Positions 43,694 to 52,688 of a stretch of DNA of 64,000 nt are shown piece by piece. Both the position numbers and the translations under genes were made by a program. The notes beneath the pieces are model-generated. The model saw only the letters and a list, made by a program, of their open reading frames with translations, was not told the origin of the DNA and did no database searches. Origin of the DNA: JAYFQE01 sp034927345 (GTDB lineage: Bacteria > Bacillota > Clostridia > Saccharofermentanales > UBA5734). The DNA lies in the NCBI GenBank assembly GCA_034927345.1, contig JAYFQE010000002.1, positions 186,001 to 250,000 of the forward strand. Direction: 5' to 3'. The stretch's first letter is position 1. Every line of letters begins with the position of its first letter.

Positions 43694-44298
43694 TGTATGC
43701 TTATATCCGGGGTACCATTGTTTCCCGCCAGGCCGACTGCTTGGTTATCGACAATCGAGGCATCGGATACCGCATTTTAGCGGCGCCGGGTTTAATGGAC
43801 CGTTTCCCGGCCAAAGGTGAAACGGCTCTGATTCATACTTACCTGTATATCCGGGAGGATGTCCAGGCTTTATATGGATTTCCCAAAGAAGAAGATCTGA
43901 AGATGTTTGAATTGCTGCTGACCGTCAGCGGCATCGGGCCTAAAGTGGCCAGTACGATCGTCGGGGCCCTGTCGCCGAGTCAGTTCGCTCTGGCTGTGAT
44001 CACCGGCGATACCAAGACTTTGACGCAGATTCGCGGTATCGGCCGCAAAGGCGCCGAGCGGCTGATCCTGGAATTGAAGGATAAACTGAAAGGCGCTGAG
44101 ATGCCGGAATCCGCGATACCGGCAGGCGACTGGACCGCCGCGCCCGACGCCCGGTCCAATCAGACGGAGGCGGTCAGCGCCCTGATGGTTCTGGGATATC
44201 ATGGAACGGAAGCAGCCGAGGCCGTCGCCGCGGTTTTCGATGCGAATCGCAGCCTGGAGGAATTGATCAAGCTGGCATTGCGGCAACTGATGCGGTAG
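43693..44298 (+). CDS. ruvA: Holliday junction branch migration protein RuvA
   Basis: 201 residues. The OB-fold N terminus (YIRGTIVSRQADCLVIDNRGIGY), the first helix-hairpin-helix (LLTVSGIGPKVA near 78) and the second (ITQIRGIGRKGAERLILELKDKL near 113) are clear, followed by the C-terminal domain that touches RuvB (about 150-200). RuvA tetramers hold the four-way junction for RuvB. It starts within the ruvC stop codon. Confidence 0.97.
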   Translation: MYAYIRGTIVSRQADCLVIDNRGIGYRILAAPGLMDRFPAKGETALIHTYLYIREDVQALYGFPKEEDLKMFELLLTVSGIGPKVASTIVGALSPSQFALAVITGDTKTLTQIRGIGRKGAERLILELKDKLKGAEMPESAIPAGDWTAAPDARSNQTEAVSALMVLGYHGTEAAEAVAAVFDANRSLEELIKLALRQLMR

Positions 44299-44345
44299 AA
44301 TGAGATCTGATAACCGGTCTTGGTGCCGGATTACAGGAGGCTGCC

Positions 44346-45545
44346 GTGTCCAATACTGATTTTGATCCAGATGAATCCTTTTCCGAACAGGAGGAACGCC
44401 TGATCGGCAGGGAACGCAAGCCGGAAGATACTGATGAGGCGAATCTGCGGCCTGTGCATTGGGCCGAGTATTTTGGCCAGGCTAAAGTTAAAGAAAATTT
44501 GCAGGTTTTTATTGCCGCGGCCAGACAACGGTCGGAAGCGTTGGATCATGTTTTGCTGTATGGGCCGCCGGGCCTGGGCAAAACGACGCTGGCCGGCATC
44601 ATCGCCAATGAATTGGGTGTCAATCTGCGGATTACCACCGGACCGGCGATCGAGAAACCGGGTGATCTGGCGGCGATTTTGACGAACCTGACGGAGCGGG
44701 ATGTTCTTTTTATCGATGAAATCCATCGCCTGAACCGCAGCGTCGAAGAAATTCTCTACCCGGCGATGGAAGATTACGCGCTTGATATCATGATCGGCAA
44801 GGGGCCGAGCGCCCGCTCGATCCGCTTGGATCTGCCGAAATTTACCTTGATCGGCGCGACTACGCGCGCCGGCCTTTTAACGGCGCCGCTGCGCGACCGC
44901 TTCGGTATGATCAACCGTCTGGAACTCTATTCGGCCGATGAGATCAGCCAAATCCTGCAGCGTGACGCCACGATCCTGAAAATCGGCATCGACGCCGGCG
45001 GCATGGCCGTCATATCCGGCCGCTGCCGGGGGACGCCGCGAATCGCGATTCGTCTTTTGAAACGGATGCGTGATTTCGCACAGGTCCGCGGTACGGGCGT
45101 CATCGACCGGAACATAGCCGAATATGGCTTAGCCGCTCTGGAAATCGATGAACGCGGTCTTGATGCCACCGACCGGCGCATGATGCGTAATATGGTCGAT
45201 ATGTTTGGCGGCGGGCCGGTCGGCCTGGATACGCTGGCCGCCTGTACCGGCGAAGACGCCGTAACCATTGAGGATGTTTACGAACCTTATCTGATGCAGA
45301 TCGGCTTTCTGGCGAAGACGCCGCGCGGCCGGGTCTTGACACGCTTAGGCTGGGAACATCTCGGCCTGATATGCCCGGATCAATATGAGAGAAAATTGAA
45401 AGGCCTCGGTCATTTGCTGACCGGCAGCAATTCGCCGGACAGCGCGCAGCTGCTTTTGGATCTTTCCCTCCCGGAATCGGAATCGGCGTCCGGGCAGGAC
45501 GGCGCCGGCGAGATCGCCACAAGCGGCGATAGCGGCCAAGTATAG
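44346..45545 (+). CDS. ruvB: Holliday junction branch migration helicase RuvB
   Basis: 399 residues, against about 330-350 in most bacteria. Walker A GPPGLGKTTL, Walker B FIDEIHRL and the sensor GATTRAG are intact, followed by the winged-helix domain (GFLAKTPRGRVLT, WEHLG). The extra length is a charged N-terminal segment and a low-complexity C-terminal tail of some 45 residues (LPESESASGQDGAGEIA), probably disordered. A GTG start at 44346 with AGGAGG five bases upstream is clear. It drives branch migration with RuvA. Confidence 0.96.
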   Translation: MSNTDFDPDESFSEQEERLIGRERKPEDTDEANLRPVHWAEYFGQAKVKENLQVFIAAARQRSEALDHVLLYGPPGLGKTTLAGIIANELGVNLRITTGPAIEKPGDLAAILTNLTERDVLFIDEIHRLNRSVEEILYPAMEDYALDIMIGKGPSARSIRLDLPKFTLIGATTRAGLLTAPLRDRFGMINRLELYSADEISQILQRDATILKIGIDAGGMAVISGRCRGTPRIAIRLLKRMRDFAQVRGTGVIDRNIAEYGLAALEIDERGLDATDRRMMRNMVDMFGGGPVGLDTLAACTGEDAVTIEDVYEPYLMQIGFLAKTPRGRVLTRLGWEHLGLICPDQYERKLKGLGHLLTGSNSPDSAQLLLDLSLPESESASGQDGAGEIATSGDSGQV

Positions 45546-45560
45546 GGGAGCGTGGGGACG

Positions 45561-46130
45561 ATGGCTGAATTTGATCTGTTATTGCACGCCTGTTGCGGAC
45601 CTTGTGCCGAATGGCCGGTCCGGCAGCTTATGCAGGAGTCTGTGCGATTTTTGGCCTGGTTTTATAACCCCAACATCCATCCGGCGGCGGAAAACCGGCG
45701 GCGCCGGGAGAATTTTCTGAATCTGGCCGGCCAGCTGGGCTTTACCGCGCAGGCGGAGCCGGACTGCGATCCGTCAAGCTGGCTTTCCTGGCGGCCGGAA
45801 CAGGGTTCACGCTGCCAGATGTGCTACCGGCGTCGGCTGGAAGCCGCGGCAGCCAAAGCGGCCGGCATGGGCATACCGGCCTTTACGACCACGCTCTTGA
45901 TCAGTCCTTACCAGGATCATGAAGCGCTGCGCCGGATCGGCGGCGAAGCCGGCCGTAAATTCGGCGTTGATTTTTTATATCGCGACTTTCGGCCTTCGTT
46001 TCGCCAGGGCCAGCAAATGGCCAGAGAAGACGGCCTTTATCGGCAAAAGTACTGCGGCTGTATTCTTTCGCTGGAAGAATCGCCTTTTAAAGAGAAGATC
46101 CAATGCGATCTTGCGGGTCTCGCGGAGTAA
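45561..46130 (+). CDS. queH: Epoxyqueuosine reductase QueH
   Basis: 189 residues. QueH motifs: HACCGPCAEWP near residue 9, FYNPNIHP near 35, CQMCYRRRLE near 88, and YRQKYCGCILS near 155, giving the Cys residues that bind the iron-sulfur cluster and a second metal. It performs the last step of queuosine tRNA modification, replacing QueG in many anaerobes. It lies just after ruvB. The last 44 bases overlap, tail to tail, the end of rqcH on the other strand. Confidence 0.92.
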   Translation: MAEFDLLLHACCGPCAEWPVRQLMQESVRFLAWFYNPNIHPAAENRRRRENFLNLAGQLGFTAQAEPDCDPSSWLSWRPEQGSRCQMCYRRRLEAAAAKAAGMGIPAFTTTLLISPYQDHEALRRIGGEAGRKFGVDFLYRDFRPSFRQGQQMAREDGLYRQKYCGCILSLEESPFKEKIQCDLAGLAE

Positions 46131-47997
46131 CCAGTATCGTCTGATAATGCTCATAAATGACCATGCCCGGCCGCGCGCCGGCCGGTTTGCGGACATGCCC
46201 GGCGGGGCAGTAGTCTACGGCCACTTTATGGCTGGAATCACCGCCGTATTCGGGCAGCGCGGCCGCGGCGCGGGAGAACCAGGCCGCGATCTCAGCCGCT
46301 TCCAGAAGGCTTCTTTCAGGCACCGGACGCCGGTTGGCGCGGATGATGACATGGGTTCCGGGGATTTTCTGGACATGCAGCCAGAGGTCGTCTTTTTGCG
46401 CAGTCTTTAAAGTCAGCTGGTCATTTTGCAGATTGTTGCGGCCGACAAGGATGACCAGGCCGTCCGAGCTGACGAACTGGCGCGGCGGCAGGAGAGCGGG
46501 ACCGGCTTTGGTTTTCTGGGCGGCTTTTTTCCGGCCGGAAAACGAAGCGTTTTGTTTGCGTTTAGTCCGACTGCCCGGTTTGCCGGGCTGTTCAGAAACC
46601 GGCTGGCGCAAAACGTTTGCTTTATGTCCGTGTTCCTGTGCATCTGAAAACAGGCCGGCGGCATCCATTTCCTGCCGGATGGCCTGAATGTCGGTGTTGT
46701 CGACGGCGGCTGCCAGATTGTTGCGGATGCTTTCCAGCCAGGTTATCTCCTGCCGGTCATTCTCTGCCAGCCGGCTGCCGGTTTCGTAACGGGTGCGGGC
46801 TTTGGTATATTGGCGGAAATAACGCTGGGCATTTTGCGTGGCATTCCTGTTGCTTTCCAAAGGAATCTCGACAACCGGCTGATCCGGCTGATAATAGTCG
46901 ACGGCGGACAAATGATCCTGTCCTTCGCTCCAATGGGTCAGATTGGCCAGGATCAGCTCGCCATAACGGCGATAGTCGTCTTGTTTGGCGCCTTCCCGGC
47001 GGTCTGCTTCATGAATCTCCCATTTGCGGCGGACATGATCCAGTTGGTTGGCGATCCGCTTTTCCATCGACTGTTTCTTCTGGTGCAGGATGTTTTGCCG
47101 GCTGCGTTCCAGATAGAAAAGCTCCATGGCCTGCGAGATGCTGTCTGCCGGCTTTCCATAAGCGTAGATCAGAAGCGGCAGGGCGTGAAAATCGATCGGA
47201 ATCGAAGCATGCTCATCTTCATAAAAAGCGGTCGGCCGGTATTGGCCGCCCAGTATGGCAGCCAAAAGACAGCCGAGCGCGCGGTTCAGCTGTTCATGCT
47301 GTTCGCCGGTGAGCTGGCCTGCTTTAAGCCGGCTGTCCAGGCCGGACCGTTCAACGACATCCTGGCAGAGTTGTGGCGAGAAGCCCTGTAGAGAGTCGAG
47401 CAAAGCTTTATCGAGGGCTTTATGGGCAGCTGCCGGATCCAGCCAGGACTGCCCCTGGCTTAAAAGACCGACAACGTCGGCCGGAGACCGTTTCGTTTGG
47501 GCCGGCGGAGCGACGTAAACCCGGGCCGGCATGATCTCACGCACCCGGCTGATCGATTGGTCGACATGTAAGATGGCGTCATGGATCCGATTATCCTGAT
47601 TAAGCAGAATGATATTGCTGTAACGGCCCATAATTTCGATCAGAAGCCGTTTCTCCAGGTGGTCGCCCAATTCGTTGACCGTCTGAAAACGGAACTGAAA
47701 GACGCGTTCGTAACCTGGGGTGCTGACGTCGGTGAGCCGGGCGCCGGCCAGGTGTTTACGCAGCAGCATGCAGAACATCGGCGGTTCGCTGGGATTTTCC
47801 CGGCTTTCGTCAGTCAGATGCAGTCTGGGCGCGGCCGGATTGGCCGACAAAAGCAGCCGGTAATTTTGATTGCCCTGCCTGAGCTGCAGGATGATGTCAT
47901 AGCGATCCGGCTGAAAGATGCGGTCGAGTCGGGCGTCGGCCAGCGTATGATTGAGTTCGTCAGCTAAAAATTTGGCAGTTATTCCATCCAGGGGCAT
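46087..47997 (-). CDS. rqcH: Ribosome quality control protein RqcH (NFACT)
   Basis: 636 residues. The NFACT-N domain starts PLDGITAKFLADELN and includes LLIEIMGRYSNIIL near residue 122; two helix-hairpin-helix regions follow and a long coiled coil lies around residues 290-400; the NFACT-R domain near the C terminus has LWLHVQKIPGTHVII around residue 545. RqcH binds stalled 50S-peptidyl-tRNA complexes and adds C-terminal Ala tails; older annotations call it a fibronectin-binding protein. GGAGGA precedes the ATG. A basic linker (about 465-490) separates the coiled coil from NFACT-R. Confidence 0.94.
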   Translation of the reverse strand: MPLDGITAKFLADELNHTLADARLDRIFQPDRYDIILQLRQGNQNYRLLLSANPAAPRLHLTDESRENPSEPPMFCMLLRKHLAGARLTDVSTPGYERVFQFRFQTVNELGDHLEKRLLIEIMGRYSNIILLNQDNRIHDAILHVDQSISRVREIMPARVYVAPPAQTKRSPADVVGLLSQGQSWLDPAAAHKALDKALLDSLQGFSPQLCQDVVERSGLDSRLKAGQLTGEQHEQLNRALGCLLAAILGGQYRPTAFYEDEHASIPIDFHALPLLIYAYGKPADSISQAMELFYLERSRQNILHQKKQSMEKRIANQLDHVRRKWEIHEADRREGAKQDDYRRYGELILANLTHWSEGQDHLSAVDYYQPDQPVVEIPLESNRNATQNAQRYFRQYTKARTRYETGSRLAENDRQEITWLESIRNNLAAAVDNTDIQAIRQEMDAAGLFSDAQEHGHKANVLRQPVSEQPGKPGSRTKRKQNASFSGRKKAAQKTKAGPALLPPRQFVSSDGLVILVGRNNLQNDQLTLKTAQKDDLWLHVQKIPGTHVIIRANRRPVPERSLLEAAEIAAWFSRAAAALPEYGGDSSHKVAVDYCPAGHVRKPAGARPGMVIYEHYQTILVTPRDPQDRIGSSL

Positions 47998-48098
47998 GAG
48001 CTTCCTCCTATGAAAAACGGTCGGCTTTCCTTAAGGTTATGGCAGCCGGGCCGGTTTATTGCTGTGATGATCCCGGGTCAGTATATCATAATTTCAGC

Positions 48099-48127
48099 TT
48101 GAGCGTTGGCGACAAGACCGTTATACT
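48099..48127 (+). promoter_or_regulatory. Promoter of the small membrane protein gene
   Basis: TTGAGC (48099-48104), 17 bases, TATACT (48122-48127), about 27 bases before the ATG at 48154. Confidence 0.5.
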
Positions 48128-48153
48128 GGTTGGGAAGGGATGTGGCGCCGATT

Positions 48154-48483
48154 ATGAGTCAGCAGACAAGGAAACCGGGCGTGAAACGGACTGCGGCCGG
48201 TTCAAGCCGTTCGCCGTCGTCCGGCCGGCGAAAAACCGCCGCGGGACGATCACGCAGGGGCGGCCGGAAAGCATCGCGCAGTTTATCTGCCCTAGTTGCC
48301 GAACTGGTCGTACAAACTTATTTCGGCCGGGTGCTGCTGACAGCTTTGCTGGCGGCATTGGTGATTGCCCTGGATTTACTGGTGAGCCGCAACCAATATG
48401 ATCTTTTTTTCATCATATTGGGCATTGAAATGATTTTTACAGCGATTTTGTTATGGCTGAAAATGCTTTTACGACATGAATGA
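48154..48483 (+). CDS. Small basic membrane protein, unknown function
   Basis: 109 residues. The first 50 are very rich in Arg, Lys and Ser (about one third basic) and probably contact nucleic acid or phospholipid; two membrane helices follow (about 58-78 and 83-103) with LLRHE at the end. No known motif. An upstream in-frame ATG at 48106 exists but lies within the promoter, so 48154 is preferred; the ribosome binding site is weak. A perfect hairpin terminator follows. Confidence 0.6.
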   Translation: MSQQTRKPGVKRTAAGSSRSPSSGRRKTAAGRSRRGGRKASRSLSALVAELVVQTYFGRVLLTALLAALVIALDLLVSRNQYDLFFIILGIEMIFTAILLWLKMLLRHE

Positions 48484-48493
48484 TGCGGGTATC

Positions 48494-48525
48494 AAAAAAC
48501 ACGGAAGATGACTTCCGTGTTTTTT
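48494..48525. terminator. Bidirectional terminator
   Basis: AAAAAACACGGAAG (48494-48507) and CTTCCGTGTTTTTT (48512-48525) form a perfect 14-base stem around ATGA, with A and T tracts on both sides, so it can serve the rightward small membrane gene and the leftward decarboxylase operon. Confidence 0.92.
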
Positions 48526-48578
48526 AGCACTAAACCTTCTCATTCTGCGGAGCAGGATGATTTTCAGGCGCTTTTACT

Positions 48579-48716
48579 TCATTTGCGGTCGATTCTCTGA
48601 AGGATTTTTATCGAGAAGAAAAAAAGTACGAGCACCAGGAAAACGCCCAGTAAACCGATGGCGGCAACAAATCCGCCCTGAGCCATGATTCCTGAGTTTT
48701 GCAATTGTTCAATCAT
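48579..48716 (-). CDS. OadG-like small subunit of Na+ decarboxylase (45 residues)
   Basis: A 45-codon gene that begins MIEQLQNSGIMAQGGFV and continues into one membrane helix (AAIGLLGVFLVLVLFFFSIKIL) ending in RIDRK. An AAGGAGG ribosome binding site lies 7 bases before its ATG at 48716. The layout matches the shortest OadG/MmdC/GcdG-type gamma subunits, which bind the beta subunit in the membrane, and it directly follows the beta gene. The usual Pro-rich cytoplasmic tail of OadG is missing. The gene is easy to miss because of its size. Confidence 0.75.
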   Translation of the reverse strand: MIEQLQNSGIMAQGGFVAAIGLLGVFLVLVLFFFSIKILQRIDRK

Positions 48717-48795
48717 ATCTGTGCCTCCTTGTATAGAATATTTGAGCTGTACTGCAAGCCGGTTGGATATAACCGGCGCAAGGCCGGCGCTTTGA

Positions 48796-49986
48796 TCAGC
48801 CGAGCATCATGCCGACCAGCATAATGACCAAACCACCGGCAACGATCGACCCGAGCTGGCCGGCGACGTTGGCGCTGATGGCCTGCATCAGGATAAAATT
48901 GGTCGGATCTTCTTCTTTGGCCATTTTCTGAACGACTCGGGCCGACATCGGGAAAGCCGAGATACCAGCGGCGCCGATCATCGGATTGACCTTGCGTTTC
49001 AGGAAAAGATTCATGAATTTGGCGAAGAGCACACCGCCGGCCGTATCGAAGATAAAGGCGAAAAGGCCGAGCAGCATGATCGCTGCCGTGTTCCACTGGA
49101 TAAACTTGTCGGCCACCATGGTGGAACCGATGGTCAGGCCAAGCAGGATGGTGACCAGATTGGCCAGTTCGTTCTGCGCGGTTTTGGAGAGTCTTTCCAG
49201 AACGCCGCATTCGCGGATCAGGTTGCCGAACATCAGCGAGCCGACCAGCGGAGCGCTCATCGGAACCAGAACGCCGGCAATGATGGTGATGATGATCGGG
49301 AAGAGGATCTTGATCGGCTGGGATATCTTGTCTTCATGGTAATCCATACGGATCAGGCGTTCTTTCCGGGTCGTCAGCATCCTGATGACCGGCGGCTGGA
49401 TGATCGGAACCAGCGACATGTATGAATAGGCGGCGACCGAAATCGGGCCCATGTATTCTTTGAGGTTAAAGTGATTGGCAACATAGAGCGTGGTCGGTCC
49501 ATCGGCCGCGCCGATAATGCCGACAGCCGAAGCCAGCTTCAAGGCGTCATCGCCGACAATGCCGAGGAAAGGCAGCAACACCAGCGTCAGCAGGAACGTG
49601 GCGAAAATGCCGAACTGAGCCGCGGCGCCGAAGAAGATCATGAATGGATTCTTCAGCAGGGGCGTAAAGTCGATCATCGCGCCGACCGCGATAAAGATCA
49701 GAATCGGGAAGAGTTCATTGGCGATACCGCCGTTAAAGAGTACTTTCAGAAATCCCGGCGCTTGATCGGTGCCGATAACGGACGCGACGCCTTCCGTCAA
49801 TGTGGGAGGCAGATTGGCCAGGATGGCTCCAAAGCCGATCGGCAGGAGAAGTGCCGGCTCATAGTCCTTTTTAACGGCCAGATAGATCAGGATGCCGGCG
49901 ATGAGATACATGATCAGGGAACGCCAGCCCGCGGATGTGCCAAAATAAGTCACACCACTGAATAACTGTTGTAACATTTCAACCAT
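48796..49986 (-). CDS. Na+-translocating decarboxylase beta subunit
   Basis: 396 residues, highly hydrophobic, with about 9-11 membrane helices. Beta-subunit motifs are clear: GFGAILANLP near residue 52, GAMIDFTPLL near 110, GIIGAADGPTTLYVAN near 158 (the Asp of the sodium site), and ISAFPMSARVVQ near 350. In OadB/GcdB/MmdB the protein decarboxylates carboxybiotin and pumps two Na+ outward. The alpha carboxyltransferase and biotin carrier are not in the window, so the substrate (oxaloacetate, methylmalonyl-CoA or glutaconyl-CoA) cannot be told. The small gamma gene follows 79 bases later. Confidence 0.93.
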   Translation of the reverse strand: MVEMLQQLFSGVTYFGTSAGWRSLIMYLIAGILIYLAVKKDYEPALLLPIGFGAILANLPPTLTEGVASVIGTDQAPGFLKVLFNGGIANELFPILIFIAVGAMIDFTPLLKNPFMIFFGAAAQFGIFATFLLTLVLLPFLGIVGDDALKLASAVGIIGAADGPTTLYVANHFNLKEYMGPISVAAYSYMSLVPIIQPPVIRMLTTRKERLIRMDYHEDKISQPIKILFPIIITIIAGVLVPMSAPLVGSLMFGNLIRECGVLERLSKTAQNELANLVTILLGLTIGSTMVADKFIQWNTAAIMLLGLFAFIFDTAGGVLFAKFMNLFLKRKVNPMIGAAGISAFPMSARVVQKMAKEEDPTNFILMQAISANVAGQLGSIVAGGLVIMLVGMMLG

Positions 49987-50057
49987 GACTTAAACCTTTG
50001 CCTTTCTTATTTAATCATCTGCTTTTGGGGTTTAGGTTACTTCGCGACGGTTCATTA

Positions 50058-51293
50058 TTATAAAACAGGTTCAGGCAGCAGGCCTTTGCGATAATTCTCC
50101 AGCAATCTGCGGATTTTTTCCGTTGGGTCGATCAGATTGGAGAGAGAAGCGTCATGATTGATGGCGTCGATCAACAAGGCGACGAATTTCGCCATGTTGA
50201 CGTCGACAAACCAGGGCGCAGCCAGGAGTTCTGGCTGGCGGTAAACGAGATTGGTGGCGAAAATGCGGTTGATGATGCCCTCATCGTAAGCGCGCTGGAA
50301 ACTGGCGAGCCCGTCGGTGAAGAGGCCAAAGGTCACCGCGGCGAAAATGCGGTTGGCTTTCCGTTCTTTCAATTCGCGAGCCAGATCGAGCATTGATTCG
50401 CCGGAAGAAATCATATCGTCTACGATCAGGATATCCATGCCTTCTACCGAATCGCCGAGAAATTCATGGGCGATAATCGGGTTGCGGCCGTTGATGACTT
50501 GGGTATAATCGCGGCGTTTGTAGAAAGTGCCGAGGGGAACGCCGAGCATCGAGGCGTAATACATGGCGCGGGAAATGCCGCCTTCATCCGGACTGACAAT
50601 CATCAGCCGGCCTTCGGATATATTCATATCGGGCGTTGTGCTGATGAGGGCCTTGATAATCTGATAAGCGGCAGGAATGCTCTCAAAGCCGCTGGTCGGG
50701 ATGGCGTTGGCCACCCGGTCGTCATGGGCGTCAAAAGTGATGATGTTGGCCACGCCCAGTCCATAAAGCTCTTCCAGCATGTGGGCGCAGTCGAGCGACT
50801 CGCGGGCATTGCGTTTGTGCTGGCGGCTTTCATACAAAAACGGCATGATCACGTTGATCCGTCTGGCCTTGCCGCTGATGGCCAGAATAACCCTTTTCAA
50901 GTCTTGGTAATGGTCGTCGGGACTCATATGATTATCAAAACCGTACATTTTATAAGTGCAGGAATGATTGACGATGTCGGAAATAATAAAAATGTCATGG
51001 CCGCGGACGGTACTGGATATGACGGCTTTACCTTCGCCGGATGAAAAACGATAATTGTTGACCTGGATCCGGTAGTCCTGACGCATGAAGCCGGGGTAGA
51101 GATCGCCGACTTCAGGCCGGTTTTCCTGATATTCCGTGCGGCGGCGGAGCAGATAGTCATTCACTTTTGCGGAGAATACGGCGCTGCCGAGCAGGGGAAT
51201 CAGGCCAACCGGACCCAGCGGTGCCATAAGGTTGCTGCCGTATTGTTTATAGATATAGTAATTCTTGTCATCGGCCGGTCCGGTTTGCAACAT
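50058..51293 (-). CDS. prs: Ribose-phosphate pyrophosphokinase (copy A)
   Basis: 411 residues, of the longer clostridial type compared with the usual 315 or so. The ATP-site segment VIMPFLYESRQHKR, then AHMLEELYGLG, TFDAHDDR near residue 170, SPDEGGISRAM near 235 and the PRPP loop ILIVDDMISSGESMLD near 290 are present. It makes PRPP from ribose-5-phosphate and ATP for purines, pyrimidines, His, Trp and NAD. It follows a close paralogue by 22 bases in the same direction. GAGGAGG precedes the ATG. Confidence 0.92.
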   Translation of the reverse strand: MLQTGPADDKNYYIYKQYGSNLMAPLGPVGLIPLLGSAVFSAKVNDYLLRRRTEYQENRPEVGDLYPGFMRQDYRIQVNNYRFSSGEGKAVISSTVRGHDIFIISDIVNHSCTYKMYGFDNHMSPDDHYQDLKRVILAISGKARRINVIMPFLYESRQHKRNARESLDCAHMLEELYGLGVANIITFDAHDDRVANAIPTSGFESIPAAYQIIKALISTTPDMNISEGRLMIVSPDEGGISRAMYYASMLGVPLGTFYKRRDYTQVINGRNPIIAHEFLGDSVEGMDILIVDDMISSGESMLDLARELKERKANRIFAAVTFGLFTDGLASFQRAYDEGIINRIFATNLVYRQPELLAAPWFVDVNMAKFVALLIDAINHDASLSNLIDPTEKIRRLLENYRKGLLPEPVL

Positions 51294-51315
51294 GATTGAT
51301 TATCCTCCTCGATTA

Positions 51316-52533
51316 TCAGGCATGCCTGCGCTTATAATAATCCAGCAATTTCTGAATCTTCTCTGTCGGTGTTGTCAGCTTGGACAGCGACGCGTCATGG
51401 TTGATGGCGTCGATCAGCAAAGCGACAAAACGCGACATATCCACTTCGACAAACCAGGGCGAAGCCTGCAATTCCGGCCGCCTGTAAATCAGATTGGTCG
51501 CAAAGACTTTACTGATCATGCCCTCTTCATAAGCTCGATGCATGTCGGCCAATCCACTGGTAAACTGAGCAAACGTAGCGGCGCAGAAAATCCGTTTGGC
51601 GCCGCGGGCTTTCAGGTCATAGGCAACTCTGAGCATGGATTCACCGGTGACTATCATATCATCTACAATCAAGATATCAAGTCCTTTGACGTTGTCGCCG
51701 AGGAATTCCTGACCGACGACCGGATACCGGCCTTCAATCGTCTGATGGTAGTCGCGTTTACGGTAAAAGATGCCCAACGGCACCTCAAGCATCGAAGCAT
51801 AATACATGGCGCGGGAAATGCCGCCTTCATCCGGGCTGACCACCATAAAATGGCCGGCGTCCAGCTGCAGATCGGGAATGGCGTGGATCAGCGCTTCGAT
51901 GATCTGATAAGATGATTGAATATTCTCCAGGCCTTTGCTGGGAACCGCGTTGGAAACCCGGCTGTCATGGGCGTCAAAGGTGATCAGATTTTCGATGCCC
52001 AGGCCGAAGAGTTGTTTCAGCATGGCCGCGCAGTCGAGCGATTCACGAAAAACGCGGCGGTATTGCCGCCCTTCATAGAGATAGGGCATGATCACATTGA
52101 TCCGGCGCGCATGGCCGCTGACCGCCAGAATGATGCGGATCAGATCTTGATACTGGTCATCCGGACCCATCGACACGGATTCCCCGTTTCGGGTATAATA
52201 ACGGTCGTAGTTAAGGACATCGGTGATGATAAATAAGTCATGGCCACGGACAGACTGGTTGATGACGGCTTTTCCTTCACCGGAAGAGAAGCGGGGCGTA
52301 CTGATGGGAATGCGATAATCGGCGCGCATGAAGCCTGGATTTTGTGCCAGTTCCGGATGCCGTGTCAGATAGATGGAACGGCGGTTCCGTAAAAAGTAAT
52401 TGACTGAATCGGAAAAATCACGGGCCAGATTATGTGCGACTAAACCGATCGGCCCGATGGGCGCCATCGTGTTGTCACCGTATTGGTTGTAAATGTAGTA
52501 GTTCTTGTCATCGGTATGACGCGGCACAGACAT
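51316..52533 (-). CDS. Ribose-phosphate pyrophosphokinase (copy B)
   Basis: 405 residues, aligned along its full length with copy A: DDKNYYIYNQYG, FSSGEGKAVI, VIMPYLYEGRQYRR, TFDAHDSR, SPDEGGISRAM and the PRPP loop ILIVDDMIVTGESML. The Val-Thr in place of Ser-Ser in the loop is the more usual sequence, so both copies appear competent. A GGGGG site 9 bases upstream supports the ATG at 52533; the frame's earlier ATG at 52563 has no ribosome binding site. This is the first gene of a two-gene operon; divergent engB starts 155 bases away. Confidence 0.92.
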   Translation of the reverse strand: MSVPRHTDDKNYYIYNQYGDNTMAPIGPIGLVAHNLARDFSDSVNYFLRNRRSIYLTRHPELAQNPGFMRADYRIPISTPRFSSGEGKAVINQSVRGHDLFIITDVLNYDRYYTRNGESVSMGPDDQYQDLIRIILAVSGHARRINVIMPYLYEGRQYRRVFRESLDCAAMLKQLFGLGIENLITFDAHDSRVSNAVPSKGLENIQSSYQIIEALIHAIPDLQLDAGHFMVVSPDEGGISRAMYYASMLEVPLGIFYRKRDYHQTIEGRYPVVGQEFLGDNVKGLDILIVDDMIVTGESMLRVAYDLKARGAKRIFCAATFAQFTSGLADMHRAYEEGMISKVFATNLIYRRPELQASPWFVEVDMSRFVALLIDAINHDASLSKLTTPTEKIQKLLDYYKRRHA

Positions 52534-52688
52534 TAACACAACCCCCGTCTTTTGTGTAAACATATTGTTACGGTTTCATTATAATCGATGAACAGGCCAG
52601 ATGGAACAAGCGATTGTGTTATAAATGAACGAAAGAACGGCCTCTTTACTTGATTGTTTTTGTGTGGAACGACAGAAAGGATCTCATT

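Noticed and set aside
46617..47312. A 231-codon rightward frame opposite rqcH
   Set aside because: Antisense of the NFACT coding sequence, Arg/Cys-rich, no ribosome binding site.
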